Shown here in pieces: positions 12,001-27,000 of a stretch of 64,000 nt of DNA (positions within the stretch are counted from its first letter, which is position 1; every line of letters begins with the position of its first letter). The translations under genes and the position numbers were made by a program. The stretch lies in contig NC_088304.1 in assembly GCF_032854445.1 (NCBI RefSeq), positions 19,257,850 to 19,321,849 of the forward strand. Reading direction: 5' to 3'. The notes beneath the pieces are model-generated. The model was not told where the DNA came from and did not search any database. It saw nothing but the letters and a program-made list of their open reading frames with translations. This DNA is from Liolophura sinensis (lineage: Eukaryota > Mollusca > Polyplacophora > Chitonida > Chitonidae).

Positions 12001-15000
12001 GGGGCTAAAATGATCGTAACTACCATGGTGACGTATGTTTTAAACATTTTTATTGTTAATGGGAGGGGCCTCCGTGGCTCAGGTTAGGGCACTAGCGCAG
12101 CATGATGACCCAGGAGCCTCTCACCAATGCAGTCACTGTGAGTTCAAGTCCACTTCATGTTGCCTTCCTCTCCAGCCGTACGTGGGAAGGTCAGCCAGAT
12201 GGTTGTGGGTTTCCCTCGGGCTCTGCCCGGTTTCCTCCCACCATAATGCTGGCCACAGTCGTATAAGTGAAATATTCTTGAGTACACCGTAAAACACCAA
12301 TCAAATAAATATTGTTATGGGGTTTATATGCAAAGACTTCAAAACACAGACAGAACATAATACCGTCAATATTACAACCACACGATAAACTATACAACAC
12401 AAACAAAGGTAAAACAATGGTTATGCTTGAGCCTTACCCTTTTGCGGATGCCTTGATGGTGTAGGTGCCAGGGGAGAGCAATCTCCAGTAATCTCCATCC
12501 TTAGCAGAGTAAACGTCATGATCTATATCAGTCACGGAAATAGTGGCGTTGGCCAGACCTTTACCTGTAGCCTTGTCAGTGACAAACCCATTCACACCTT
12601 TGTGTACCTGAAAAGGCAGAAGGAAATAAACCATACAGGTGACGTCACAGGTATTTCAAGAAAATATTTATTTCATTTATTCGATTGAGTGTGTGGGTGG
12701 TGAGCTAATTGATCAGCACACTTGTCCTACATGTAGGCAAATCATGGGTAGGTGCAGTCGTGGCATATTTACAGTGAAATTGTGGCTTCCGTCAGCTATC
12801 TGCGCTTGTGTGGCTTCCCTCAGCAATCTGTGCTTGTGTGGCTTCCCTCAGCTATCTGTGCTTGTATGACTTCCCTCAGCTACTTGTGCTTGTATGGCTT
12901 CCCTCAGTTATCTGTGCTTGTGTGGCTTCCCTCAGCTATCTGTGCTTGTGTGACTTCCCTCAGCTACCTGTGCTTGTGTGGCTCCCTCGGCTATCTGTGC
13001 TTGTGTGGCTTCTTTCAGCTACATGTATCTGTGCTTGTGTGGCTTCCCTCAGCTATCTGTGCTTGAGTGGCTTCTTTCAGCTACATGTATCTGTACTTGT
13101 GTGGCTTCTTTCAGCTATCTGTGCTTGTGTGGCTTCCCTCAGCTATCTGTGCTGGAGTGGCTTCCCTCAGCTATCTGCGCTTGTGTGGCTTCCCTCAGCT
13201 ATCTGTGCTTGTGTGACTTCCCTCAGCTATCTGTGCTTGTGTGGCTTCCCTCAGCCATCTGTGCTTGTGTGGCTTTCCTCAGCTATCTGTGCTTATCTGC
13301 GCTTGAGTGGCTTCCCTCAGCTATCTGTGCCTGTATAGCTTCCCTCAGCTATCTGTGCTTGTGTGGCTTTGGTAACAATAAGCGGCTCACAACGCTTGTG
13401 TGTCCGCATTTGTTTCCACCCACACAACGTGGATATCTGCATGTCACACGTCAGTAACATGCCAAAGTTAGGTTGCTTACCCCAGGCACTCCAGTTTTCG
13501 CTGGGATCCACAATGTTTGTTGTATTTATCATTGTTCACTATCCAATTGTAGAAAATGTATCATTTTTAAAGATACAACCACTTTGGAAATTTACAGACA
13601 TTGCAGAAAAATTCAGGCAGTTAAAAGGCAATTTAATTGTCCAGTTTATGTTAAATAAACAGGATTAAATTTTTATTTCTAGATCTCACCATTACTTTAA
13701 TTTACAGGCCATTGGAAATACGTAACAAAAATTTGTTTTTCAACTGTGTCTCAAAAAGTTTGGACAATCTTTTGAAATCAAAATCGATCAATCAAAATCC
13801 CCCGCCCAAAATACATCAGATTACATCAAAAATTTTTAAGACATTTCAAATTCCAATAAGAGAGTCAAACCCAGTGAGCTAATAAAATTAACTTCAAAAC
13901 CCCAAAAGTTTATATCCACAAGAATGTTTCAGGTTAATGTGTTAAATGGTCTGGGCACTAGCTTGATTAGAAAATTTCAAAAATAGGTGTCAATAGGTCT
14001 CTCAAATGTCAGTCCGCGTGAACCCATAACAAATCAATCAGAAACTATCAAAAATTTAAATATTTTAATGAAAATACTTTGTACAAGTTTCTGTTCATTT
14101 ACAAAGACTTACCTGTGCCATGTAGACCAGTAAAGCATACTTGTTGGCAGACCAGAACTGAGGTAGCTTTTCAGCCATGGGGAATTTGACACAGCCCAGT
14201 TCAATTGTGATCTCAAAACAGTTTGTGTTAAGGTAATTCCAATCCTGCATACCACCTGTACAATTAATGGGTACACTAATAATGTGGGGTTTATATGTAA
14301 TACATTTTTACATGCAAATAAAGATCATATATTAAAATACACGCATTACTTTTTATTCTGAAATTCACATTTTCACAGCAGGATATCACCCTATCATAAT
14401 GAGCCTTATAGTAACCATGGTCTGTCAGCAACCTGCGGATGGTCGTGGGTTTCCACCAGGCTCTGCCCGGTTTCCTCCCACCATAATGCTCGCGGATGTC
14501 GTATAAGTGAAATATTCTTGAGTACGGCGTAAAACACCAATCAAATAAATAAATAAATATAGTAACCATCTAACATGGATTCCAGCCTAAGAATCAAAAA
14601 TGAGTGACTTTGTCTGATTTGAAGATACAAACATACCATTAGTTATGTTATATTATTTTATATTATTACTTGGTTATATTATTACAAAAGATTATTTTCA
14701 TTCTTATTATTAGCATAGTTTGCGTATCTTCAACTGTAACATATATACAGTACTTTTTTTTTTCCCAACTTTTGGTCTGTTCACCTGATAGCCTTGTGTT
14801 TATTCATACAATCAAAACAGAGCAAGCATGTTCAGTTCAACTTAACCCATGATGACCATACATATATCTCCACAGCCAGCCAATCAGAATTAAGTATAAC
14901 ATGGACAAAACATTTAACCATAATTGCTTATCTGCCCTGCCAGCCAATCAGCGTGGACAGTGTTCATCTCTTTCAACTGTACTATTATGCCAGCTTACCT

Positions 15001-18000
15001 GCCACACTGTACCAGGCTGCTCCATTGGTCACCCCGTCCTTGAAGTACTCAGAGTGGAACATGCTCGGACATGGATGTCCTTCATGCATCGTTGAGTGAG
15101 CCTGATAAATTGGACATTTGCATGTTAGTATACATTACTCCAGAAAAGACAAAAGATCATCTACCAGTCCATCTCAGCAATGCACCTTTCTGTGACAGTG
15201 TTACACATTATTTAACTGTCAGTAAAAGCAATAATTTATTTTATTTATTAATTTATTTGATTTATTTGAAGTTTTACACCACACTCAAGAATATTTCATC
15301 TATACGACGGTGACCAGTATTATGGTGGGAGGAAAACGGGCACAGGCCTGGGGAAAACCCACGACCAGCCACAGGTTGCTGGCAGACCTTCTCACGTACC
15401 GCTGGAAAGGAAGCCAGCATGAACTGGACTTAACTCACAGCGACCGCAGTGGCGAGAGGCTCCCGGGTCATTACCTCGCATTGGCATGTGAACCCCCTCG
15501 GTCATGGAGGTCCCTAAAGCAAATTAATATGTGGTTTGCTCTTACTGTGCTGAAATGTTGGCAGTTTAGAAAGGTCTAGCACAAACACACCTTGTCTTCC
15601 TTGGGGAATTATGCATAAGATAGGCTGCTGATTTGGCAACCTCCATACAGGGAATACGAGAGAGGATTTACATTGAACTGTATGTATATGAAGATATTCA
15701 GGTTTATCCCACAACGAAACCACTACAACTTGTCAAGTCACCTGGCAATGTCACCGGATTTCCATGCCAGACCACGCAGAACCTTGTTATATAAGGCCTA
15801 GTTGGCTGGAATAGGGGCGACCACATGTACATGTACACTGAATTGCCAGAAAAGATTACAGGTACAGATTTCCAAAATATAAAATATTTTCCATTCCAAC
15901 AAAACATGAAGGATTCGCAGTTTAAAATATTCACCAGAGAGTAAGACTCTGCCAGGGCATGGAATGTGGCATCATCGGGGCACTTGCTGTATATGGACAT
16001 GCCACCTGCCGTGTCATCATAGGGGAAGTTCGCCACAAGGGACCCCCCATGAAGATTTGCTGACAAGACAAACGGCAGACTCTTCACCCAGTTCATGACC
16101 GCAATTGTCTCCGGCTGCTGATCGCGGTTCTCTTGAGTGTTGTGAAACTGGTCAGGAAAGTTACGATTAAGGTCGACATTATTGAAGTTCGCCCTGCCGG
16201 TTAATCCGCCCTTGTCACCTGAAGAAGATAGAGGGTTTTCCTGTATTCAGAAAACTCCATTATACCATCATCCCTGTATGAATAGTTGGTACGGAAAAAC
16301 AAGGAGAATTCAACATCAAAAACTCATCTTTCAAACAAATTAATCAAATAATTGTTTGACTAAATTTATTTTTTTTAATTTAATTTGAAAAACAGTTCAT
16401 AAACACTTTGCTCAAGAATCTGTCAATTATGTAAGATTTAATTTTCTTGCTTGGAGTTTTGCATGGTACTCATGATTATTTCACTCATACGATAGTAGCC
16501 AGCATTACGGTGGGAGGAAACCAGGTTCAGGAAAACCCACAACCATCCATATGTTGCTAGAAGACCTTCCCATGTACGGCAGAAGAAGAAGCCAGTATGA
16601 GCTCATAGCCCCTGCACTAGTGAGATGCACCTGAGTCATTATGTTGCATTAGCGATGGAGGACTGTGTACGGCTACAGACAGGTTTTAAGTGTGGGGGTG
16701 GGGGGGGGGGGTGGGGGTGGGGGGGAACCTCAGTGCCCAGAGTAAACCACCGACCTTCACATATCTTCTTGTATCTTACCAACTTCTCAGATTTCCCCTT
16801 GTAATTCTCTTAACTGACATTTTTTGGCAAATACATAGGCCCAAGACTCAAATGCATCAGCAATTTTTGTATTTAGCTGAATCTACCAAAAAATTCTGAA
16901 TTTCTTTCCGCAGTATGTTCGTTTCAGTCAGAGCAGCGAGAGTAGAATTTGAACGTCTGATCTTATTGATGACGGAATGTATAGTCCCAGCAAGTCAGTG
17001 CTTTATCCATCTGAGCCTGCCATGGCCCTTCTACAGTTTATCTGTCTTTTTGTCATAAAATTCAGATAACATAAATGAATTTTTTACATACATAAATGAA
17101 TTTTCTTCTTCTTAATAATTAAACGTAGTGATTGTATTAATTTGCCAAATGAATACTGAACAAAGCGAATCATTCTGCCAAGATGAAAGATGCAATATTA
17201 TCATTTGTTATTATCTGTCATAAAGCATCGTTACGCAGGCTATCAAGGATCAACTGCGCGGTTTAAGGTGAAGAAGCTCATGTATCACTCCGCCACTCAC
17301 CTTCATGTGATCTCTCATAGCCATCTGGATTCATGGTGGGCATGATATGGATACGAATGTTGTCAACCATCAAGGTCAAAAGGTCGTTTTTACCGTAGTT
17401 CTCGCAGAGTAACTCCACTAGCAGAAGTAACATCTCGCGACCTACCACTTCATTTCCATGCATGTTTCCGATGTATTTAAACTCAGGCTCTCCTATGGAA
17501 AGGAACACATAGCTTACCGTTAACAATTTCTGTACGAGTATTAACTTATCTATTTATTTATTTATTTGATTGGTGTTTTACGCCGTACTCAAGAGTGTTT
17601 CATTTATACGACGGCAGCCAGCATTATGGTGGGTGGAAACCGGGCAGAGCCTAGGGGAAACCCACAACCATCCCCAGGTTGCTGTCAGAGCTTCCCACGT
17701 ACGGCTGGACAAGAAGCCAGCATGAGCTGGACTTGAACTCACAGCGACCGCATTGGTGAGAGACTCCTGGGTCATCACGCTGTAACATTTCAGCCATTAG
17801 TAACATTAGTAACATTTCAGCCATATGGTGGTGTGTTCAAAGTAGGAATATATCTTAATCAGAATCATTCAGTGTTCATTTAGAAAAAAAAAAAAGACCC
17901 AATGTGCCTGAGTCTACAATCAAGGTTCTCCACCGTTCACAAGTCCTTACAGTACCAACGGAACAAAAGAAGGGAACATAGTCTCGTAACAAAAACCAAT

Positions 18001-21000
18001 ATGTGCTAATGCATTACGTTGCATAATGCATCGCTAAGGAATACTGACGTCACGATTTTCGTTTTATATATTGACCGGTTCGGTGCTTAATAACTGCGCT
18101 TAATTTTCACTGAAAACATGACATATTTTACACATTCTATTCATTCATTTATTTATTTGACTGGTGTTTTATGCTGTGCTCAAGAATATTTCACTTAGAA
18201 GACAGCGATCACCATTCTAAACAATGATTACTTTTTAGCACATTCTTTTTTACCTGGTTCATGAATGCCTGGGTTATCCGAGATTTCAATCACCCACAGT
18301 TCTCTCCCCTGCACAGACTTGCCCACAGAATACAGCCTTGTGATGTCAGGACAGCGTTTATTATAGTCCTGCAGGAACGAGGTCAGCTCAGTGTAATGGT
18401 GATGCTGGAAACTCTTTGGCTCCACAAACGTCATCTTTTCCCTGTGACTTGCATCGTGGAGGCGATTTATCAGCTCGATTAACTTCTCCAGATCCTTCTC
18501 AGTGTTCTTCTCTGAAGCAGATACGGGTGGCGATGATGCTGTTATGGACGTAGGTGTGCTAGTCTCTCTGCAGAAGGAATCATAAGTGAAATGATCAGCA
18601 ACTTAGCAGCAGGTTAGATTAAAGAACAATTAGTGCATAGCACACCCCCTCCCCGTCCCCTTCCCCCTCCCCTGCCATCTGCTCTGGTGATAAAAACAAG
18701 AAATCAAGCAATTTATACAGATAAAGAAAAGATAGTAGTAATAATGCCAAGACAGACAATGGCACATACGATAATACCACCCGTTCTTACTGAAGAACTG
18801 GCGTGCTTATGGATAACAAACATGGATGACAGATTGTACCCCATGTATGTTTGATTGTTACACTGGCTTTACTGAGGCAGCATGTTAGACCCAGGAACAT
18901 CGTAATTACAGTTTTCGAAAGGGGCAGAAAGTACTATTGGTCAAGTCTGGCAGATCACAAGCTACTTGACATGTCTCAGTTGAGATCTGACCATATCACA
19001 TCACAGATCATGGATTGGGATGGGAAACTACAAATCTAGGGTGGTTGTGTATGCTATGGTACAGCAGACAAGGGCGGCTTTCCTGTTCCTAACTCCACAC
19101 ACAGATCCTTACCTGATGTTCACAGTGTTGTCCATGAGCTGAGCTGACACACCTGTGACAGGTGTCAGGGTGAAGTTAACCTGTAGGCCTGGCCCCTCAG
19201 GCACCACCACTTCCTGAGAGTCAACCACATACCTGAGGGGGAAGAAGATGTAAAATTGAACTAAATCGGTCACACAGGTGTTAAATGAGTGCATCATAAG
19301 GATTAAACACTCACAGATACCAAATCCTTGAATTTTTCATTCATTTCACAACAGCCAGTCCAGTCAGCATCAAGGGTGGTGAAAACCGCAGTAACCCATT
19401 TACCTTTTACAAGCTATTAGCAAACTTTCTTATGTATAACATGTGTCATACTTGTGAAAGGCAAAATTCATTATCAACTCACATTACTGTCAACTCCTCA
19501 TCCACTCACATTACTGTCAACTCCTTACTCACTCACATTACTGTCAACTCCTTATCCACTCACATTACTGTCAACTCCTTATCCACTCACATTACTGTCA
19601 ATTCCTCATCCACTCACATTACTGTCAACTCCTCATCCACTCACATTACTGTCAACTCCTCATCCACTCACATTACTGTCAACTCCTTATCCACTCACAT
19701 TACTGTGAATTATCAACTAGTATTATTATCAACTCACTCACATTGCTGTGAACTCCTCATCCACTCACAGTACTGTCAACTCCTCATTCACTCACATTAC
19801 TGTCAACTCCTCATCCACTCACATTACTGTCAACTCCTTATCCACTCACATTACTGTCAACTCCTCATCCACTCACATTACTGTCAACTCCTCATCCACT
19901 CACATTACTGTCAACTTATCCACTCACATTACTGTCAACTCCTTATCCACTCACATTACTGTCAACTCCTTATCCACTCACATTACTGTCAACTCCTCAT
20001 CCACTCACATTACTGTCAACTCCTCATCCACTCACATTACTGTCAACTCCTCATCCACTCACATTACTGTCAACTCCTTATCCACTCACATTACTGTGAA
20101 TTATCAACTCGTGTTACAAAACTCAACATGGATCAACAAGGATACTGTCTATCATTATACCCCACACCCACAACCACCTGCTAAGACATCTTTTTGTTCA
20201 CTCAGCCAGACTACTCACCCCTCTGCGGACACTCTGACTGTGTAAGCCCCTGGCACCAGGAGACGCCAGTAGTCACCAAATCCTGCGGACGTCACATTAT
20301 GCTTGATGCCATCCACGGAAATGGTCGCGTCAGGGATGCCCTTCCCTGTGGACTTGTCCGTGATGAAGCCATTCACGCCGATGTGTACCTAAACAGTAGG
20401 AAAACTCAAGACTGAGGAGAAATATGAAACCTCATCTAAAATAATTAATCTATAACATACTTTTGTGTCTATTTATTTATTTATTTGATTGAAGTACTCA
20501 AAAATATTTTTACTTATATGTGAGCAGAAGCGTTATGGTGGAAGGAAACCGTGCCCTGACCTAACAACCATCCGCAAGTTGTTGGCAGGCCTTCCCACAT
20601 ACGATCGGACAAGGAGTCAGCATGAACTGGTCTCAAACTCACAGCAACCGCATTGGTGGGAGGCTTGGGTCAGTTGAATAAATTAGCTAAACACTAACCA
20701 TTTCCAGGTAGGCCAAGAGTGACTCTTTGTTGTTGAGCCATTCCTCATACAGGATTCCGTGATCGGGATATTTACAACAGGACAGCTCCAAGGTGATCTC
20801 AAAACAGTTGCTATGGAGATAGTTATAGTCCTGCATTCCACCTGTCAACAGGTAAACATGACAACAAATCAGTGATGATTGCAAATATATGCGAACATGT
20901 AACATCAATGCCTTCTGAAAGAGGATTACATGTATACTGAAGATTTTTCGTAAAAAAAACAACAAAAAAAAAAAAACAATTAGCACAAATCCAAAGGAAT

Positions 21001-24000
21001 TATTTAAGAATAGCCAAAGTAATTACCTGTCACAAAATATCAGCCTCACCTGTGCACATAATACCAATCAAAACTGGTAATAAAGTTCCTAAAATTTATA
21101 TACAACCATTATATTGTTATTTAACTTTTGAATCATTTTAACACTAGAAATAGAACAGATATTTATGATTCTAGTATTTTGTGAATGACAATAATCAATA
21201 ATAATTGCGCTATTCTTGTTCATGTTGTTAAATACAGAAAATTTTATCTGATTAGCAAAAACAGATTTTTTGGCCAAGAATCTCGGGTACCTCATCTTTC
21301 CAGAAAAAAAGAGTGTTAAAGTTTAAATGCAATATGTGAACCTTAACTATAAATTCAGAACTAAATGTTCAGAAATGTAGCCTGACTAGTGCCTGGGGTT
21401 TTGGGTACAGGAATTTCTGAATGCCGAACACAAGGGGGAGGTGCAATATTTTTCAATCCCATGAGGTGGCACTAGTGTAAACAGGATCTCATGTCATTGT
21501 TCCATTAAAAATTTATGGTAATATCTACAATGTTATAGTACATCTATTTCTACTGTATTGTCACTCTGTCTTTTGGCGTTGTTATTATTATCAGCTGGGA
21601 AAGGAAGAGTTGATGACAATAAAATGGCGTCAGAGTACCACCCCTGGGATCTTGAAGAGATATTAGCCTTAAGTCATAATTTTAATCATTGAAGTTGGAA
21701 CTGTACGTTCCTTTCCATTACTTTATTTGAAATTTGTTGTACAATAATTTATCCACAGGTTACACTGTCAAGCAATATTTTGACTTTGTTACATTAAAAA
21801 TAGCAATTTTAAAAGTGATGTTAAATTTTGACTTAAGTCTAAGATCATTTCGTGATCCCAGGGTCTGCTGTCGGGCAGAACATCATATCTGCACCCCTAA
21901 ATTGTGTTCACGTCCCTGTATGTGCACATATAACGTATACTGACTTATCTGATTGTGTTCAAGGACATACTCAAGAAGCTTCTATTATCTAACATCAGAG
22001 AGGTTTTTGCACATGTTTTAGGTGGTGACAAATCTCCTGAACCACAGCAGAATGAATGAATTAACAATGCTACATGCGGGATGGTATAGTTATGGTCCTG
22101 CAGTAGGACTTGTTCACTGTACATACAAGTACACTACAATGGTACATGTGAGATGGTACAGTTATGGCCCTGCAGTAGGACTTGTTCACTGTACATACAA
22201 GCACACTACAATGGTACATTTGGGATAGTACAGTTATGGTCCTGCAGTAGGACTTGTTCACTGTACATACAAGCACACTACAATGGTACATGTGAGATGG
22301 TACAGTTATGGCCCTGCAGTAGGACTTGTTCACTGTATATACAAGCACACTACAATGGTACATTTGGGATGGTACAGTTATGGTCCTGCAGTAGGACTTG
22401 TTCACTGTACATACAAGCACACTACAGTGGTACATGTCAGATGGTACAGTTATGGTCCTGCAGTAGGACTTGTTCACTGTACAAACAATTACATTACGTC
22501 ATCATGGTTGTTGCAAGCTGGTAACGTTAAGAGAGCTTCGTGATACTTGGCCCTGTACTGGGTATATAACATTATAGTCTATTACTAACATGTGTCAGTG
22601 GATAAACTTAAGTTCAGAACTTAACTTGCGTAAAAATGTTGCTCCTTCAACATCTACTCTAATGCATTCCTGACAATTTTTACAAAGTCTAGTAAAATAC
22701 ACCTGAAAAAAAAAGCAAAACTCTGGCCAGAATAAATTTAGATAGGCAATCTCATCTTGATATGTGGAATGTGATAATTACACACCTGTTCAAAAACAAA
22801 GACACAGGCCTAGTGTTTGAAGTCTGTTTTCAACAGACGATCCGAAATTTATTAATTCAATTACTAACGCAAAGATGCCTTCATGAAGTGTTTCATTACA
22901 AAAAATTGTATTGAACATTTATAGGCTTTTCATTTTAATGATAGCTTTTTAAGCCTTCCAAAGAATCTGATCAGTGCTGCTTTCATTCATCTTGATCGAT
23001 CTCACAAAATCTCATTATACTTTGGACTGGATGCTAATGTAAACATGTTGACCTAAGGTTATGCCAGGTGCACAGTAATTAGGACGCTATGGCAACAGGT
23101 GTCCTTGGTTACAGGACCTGTACAAGGACATCCATGTATATCACTTACATGCACATGTATGTGACCTGAATTCTCAAACATTTGAATCGTGTAGGCGACT
23201 GCACATTTAATACGGAAAAAATTTCACGCAATCAACAAAATAAATGATTCTGAAACTATAAAAGTAGTCCCGGAAGTATGTTGTACGTATCTATTTTACT
23301 TGTATAAGATATGTATAGAATGGATATTCCCCATCAGAAAATGACTCAGGAATATGCCCGTGGATCTTGGTGAATATTGCCAACACAGGGTATATCTCAC
23401 ATACATGTTACGTGTTATCTACTGTACAGGCTCTATATGTTCATGTAACATTTGGCAGCTCTATCCACTCTGATATGTTGTAAGTCTTTGACACGGAGCA
23501 ATATATAAATGCTCTTATCACAATGACATACTGCCATATTAAAGCTGATTACAAATCTCTGCAGAGCCGTTGGCAAGACGCACATTCCAAATTTCAATTA
23601 AGTTTGATAACATCGATTAGAAATACAATATGTAGCGTAAGTCTTGTCCATAAATATTGTGTGCTGTCAAGCTAGAATACATTCAAACTCAGGAGATAAA
23701 AAAAAAAAAATAACAAAATGTAACACGTCTTGGATTTATTTATTTATTTTTTTGATTGGTGTTTTACGCCCTCCTCAAGAATATTTCACTTATACGACGG
23801 CAGCCTGCATTATGGTCGGAGGAAACCGGGCAGAGCCCGGTGGAAACCCACAACCATCCGCAGGCTGCTGTCGGACCTTCCCACTTACGGTCGGAGAGGA
23901 AGCCAGCATGAGCTGGACTTCACCTCACAGAGACCCCATTGGTGAGAGAATCCTAGACCATTATGCTGCACTAGTGCGCTAACTGACTGAGCCAAGGAGG

Positions 24001-27000
24001 CCCCCACGTCTTGGATAAAATTTGAATCAGAATTTACCACTGGTAAAAATGTTGCAGTCCTTCAAAGTCTAGGTGTGTCAGAAAAACATATATGACAAAA
24101 GCAACGTATGTTTGGGGAGGAAGAATCTAGGTGCACAAATCCACCTCCTGGTCTTCAAAAAGTGGTGTGACAAGCACACAGCTGTTCAAAGACGAAAGGC
24201 CTGATGTGGTAGCCCATTTCCATAGACCATCTGATCATCGGAAATGTTTTAATTACTGATTCAAACATGCCTTAATGAAGTGGTTTATTACAACTCAAGG
24301 GCCACTTTCACAAAACTCTGATATAAGTCATATTTCTCGTAGCTTATTTTTCGTGAAAGATGTGGTTCAGGTTATAGTGCCATAAAGTGATCCCGTTTAC
24401 GAGAAAAGCTAGGAAAAACTGATTTACGAAGCTTTGTGAAAGCGGCCCTAAGGCCTATATGTGAAATTCACCCACACGTGTCACAAGATTCAACTGTCTC
24501 CAAGAGCCAGACAGGTCATCCATTCATACACCTGTGTTATCATCCTTACCTTAATGAAATCCGTTGTATAAATGTCATCAAGTTTTATAAAGTGTACTTA
24601 AGTGAAGGTGATAGCAGAGAAAGGGCTAAAAGGATCAATAAATTCAATAACATGCCCACCAAACAGGTTTTTTCTACGACTATACATGTACATTCTGATA
24701 TACACTATATATATACAGTACAGCCTCCCGCCTGTGCTGAGTTTGCCCACAAAACAAATGTGCATTTTCACAGTATGCTACTTGTACATCTAATGGGTCA
24801 TACTGGTGCCTTAAGACATAAAATGTGTTTTTACTTTCTCATTAAATACATTTCCTCACAGAAATCGAAACTGGATTCAACCTTGATGTACCATGTACAG
24901 ATTCAATGATTAAAGAAAACTACATGTATACCTGTAAATACACCTTAGGTGTACCAGTGTTTTTAATTTAAACATTACTATTTTTAATTTATATAATTTT
25001 GCTTAATTTTTTTTTATTTATATTTAATTCTGTATTTTTTGTAAATACATGTGTGTTCCAGGATTTATTTCGATATAAATGCATGTAATATGTTTTGTTT
25101 CTGTTTATGTAATTTTCCTCAATTTTCCCTTCTTCTGTTTTGTTTTCATGTATGCATAATTTTGCATGAAAATTTTGCTCTGCTCCTTTCATATACATGT
25201 ATTCTATACCTGCATCAGTGCTTTAAATGCATGTTTTCTTTTTGTTTATACAATTTTGTCTAATTTTCTTCCCCATTTATATCTAATTTTGCTGTTCTTT
25301 TTTTTTTTGCAATATACAGTACTTTTTCACAGAGTGAAATGTGTTCTAATGTTGGAGGGTTCAGGTGGGCACTGAGTTCACTGTTAGATGTACCATTTAG
25401 GGGGCAAACATTGACATTCTGTTGTGTATTTGTGGACATAGTGGCCTGAACTGCTCAGGAAACCTGCCAGATAAAGATTAGCAAGAACTGTAGATATCTG
25501 GCATGGACATAGAGATTAAACAGCCAGCCCAGGCTTGATCAAAGGAGCTTCGGCAAACTCTCAAGGACAGCGTTGGATTGAAAATTCTTAACTTTAAGAA
25601 TCTACGCTACGCCTACACATAACTGTACACAGCCAAACGAGGACCAATCATGCCAGGAAGTACAACGTCCTCAAATTTTTTCAACGGCTAAGTTACCCAT
25701 TTTTCTTGATTCTGAGAGTTCTTTTGATCTTAGACCTGGAAAGTGTTTTTATTTTTATTATTTACATTTTTTTGACAGCCACATGGTTATATTCTACTGA
25801 AAAATTTAAAGCTCGTTCCAGAGACATTTTATCACTTACAATGTAAGGTGCTAAAAATGTACTTTTTCTGGTTAATTTTCAGGGCAAATATTAAGTTGAA
25901 GATCAAAATGTGTTTTGAGCGCTTCATAAAATGTAGGAAGTATGTCCACAAAGACAATGGCATTCGGTGCTATGCTTTAGGAATACAGTGTCTATCAATA
26001 AGAATACTGAGTAAACCAGGACGTCTTCTGGGTAACTAATGGGTAGCAGAGGGGTAGCAGCTAACCCAGTCAGCCATGTCTTGATCAAAGAAATCTAGGT
26101 AAACAGTTCAGGACACATTCTTTGTTGGGATCAACTCCAGACATAAGCATTTCACCTCGACTCAATAAACCAGGCTTAACTGGCCACACAAAAGCATCAG
26201 CCAAAACCCTTACGCAGCTGTTTCTGGAAGGCTCTTGGATTTTCTAATCACTGTATTTGGACTGGGCTTCAGACTCCTGGAATGTTCTACGAATAGGTCA
26301 GTTTTGATGCCCTCAAAGCCCGATGACTACACGGAGTTACATTTGGGGGTCAAAACTATCCTATTCTATAAAGATACAATGTATTTTATATTTCGTTTTC
26401 ATTTAGGTTTAAGCGTGAAGTGAAAAGTATTTCACTTAATATTCGAGAACAATCAGGTTTATGAGTGGAGGACGGCAGAGAGAATTTGGACAAAACAACA
26501 GGTTTTCGTCAAGTGCATCATGCACAATGTACCTGACAAACTTAGGAGCAACAGCCCTAAAAGCTCCCTCTGAGCATTCGAGGCTAATACATTACAGCTG
26601 ATTCAGTCTTTGACAGCCATAGAAATACAAAATAATACTAATAATATATTCATCATACTAGTCATGTTTTCATTTTAGACTAAAAGTGTAATGCTCTGAG
26701 GAATTAACTGTGCTATACAAAATCCAACAAACAATCCTGTTTTTTGGCCATAAAGTGGATATATACAGCGATCTACAATGTAATATTGACTTATTTTCCT
26801 GTTCTAAAAAAGCAACTGTATACAATACTTCAATTTCATGTATTGCTACAGAAGGCCTCTGACAAAAGTTAATTATTTCATTTATTCTTATTCATGCAGG
26901 GCCATTTTGAGTATAAATACCAAACACGATCAAATATATGTATGAGATCACAAATAAAAAAAAAATACAGAAAGAGAAAACAAAAACTGTCAAAAAACAA

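Larger units (their letters stand above)
11749..18567 (-). other. CPD domain II (catalytic) with its transthyretin-like module, exons 5-10 and start of 11
   Basis: Residues about 422-849. It opens with a Ser/Thr/Pro-rich linker (residues 422-440), a likely O-glycosylated hinge. Zinc ligands are His537, Glu540 and His646. Substrate-binding residues are Arg598 and Asn607-Arg608, the specificity Asp is Asp657, and the general base is Glu737 in ITIELGC. NPDG is at 580-583. No key residue is missing, so this domain should be active. Exons 9 (143 nt) and 10 (170 nt) have exactly the same lengths and phases as exons 2 and 3 of domain I, which is direct evidence of duplication of whole exon blocks. 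Confidence 0.9.

Noticed and set aside
12752..13668. Overlapping plus-strand open frames rich in Cys and Leu
   Set aside because: They come from the 28-bp minisatellite; all three frames stay open and no splice partners or start context exist.
19432..20245. Open frames of 165-250 codons with Thr/Ser/His repeats
   Set aside because: Product of the 27-bp array; they also end inside CPD exon 3 on the wrong strand.
22022..22543. Open frames on both strands with 24-residue repeats
   Set aside because: The 72-bp minisatellite keeps both strands open; no coding evidence.
24436..24909. 157-codon open frame in CPD intron 1
   Set aside because: No recognisable domain, compositional bias or splice neighbours; it begins inside the MITE-like element.
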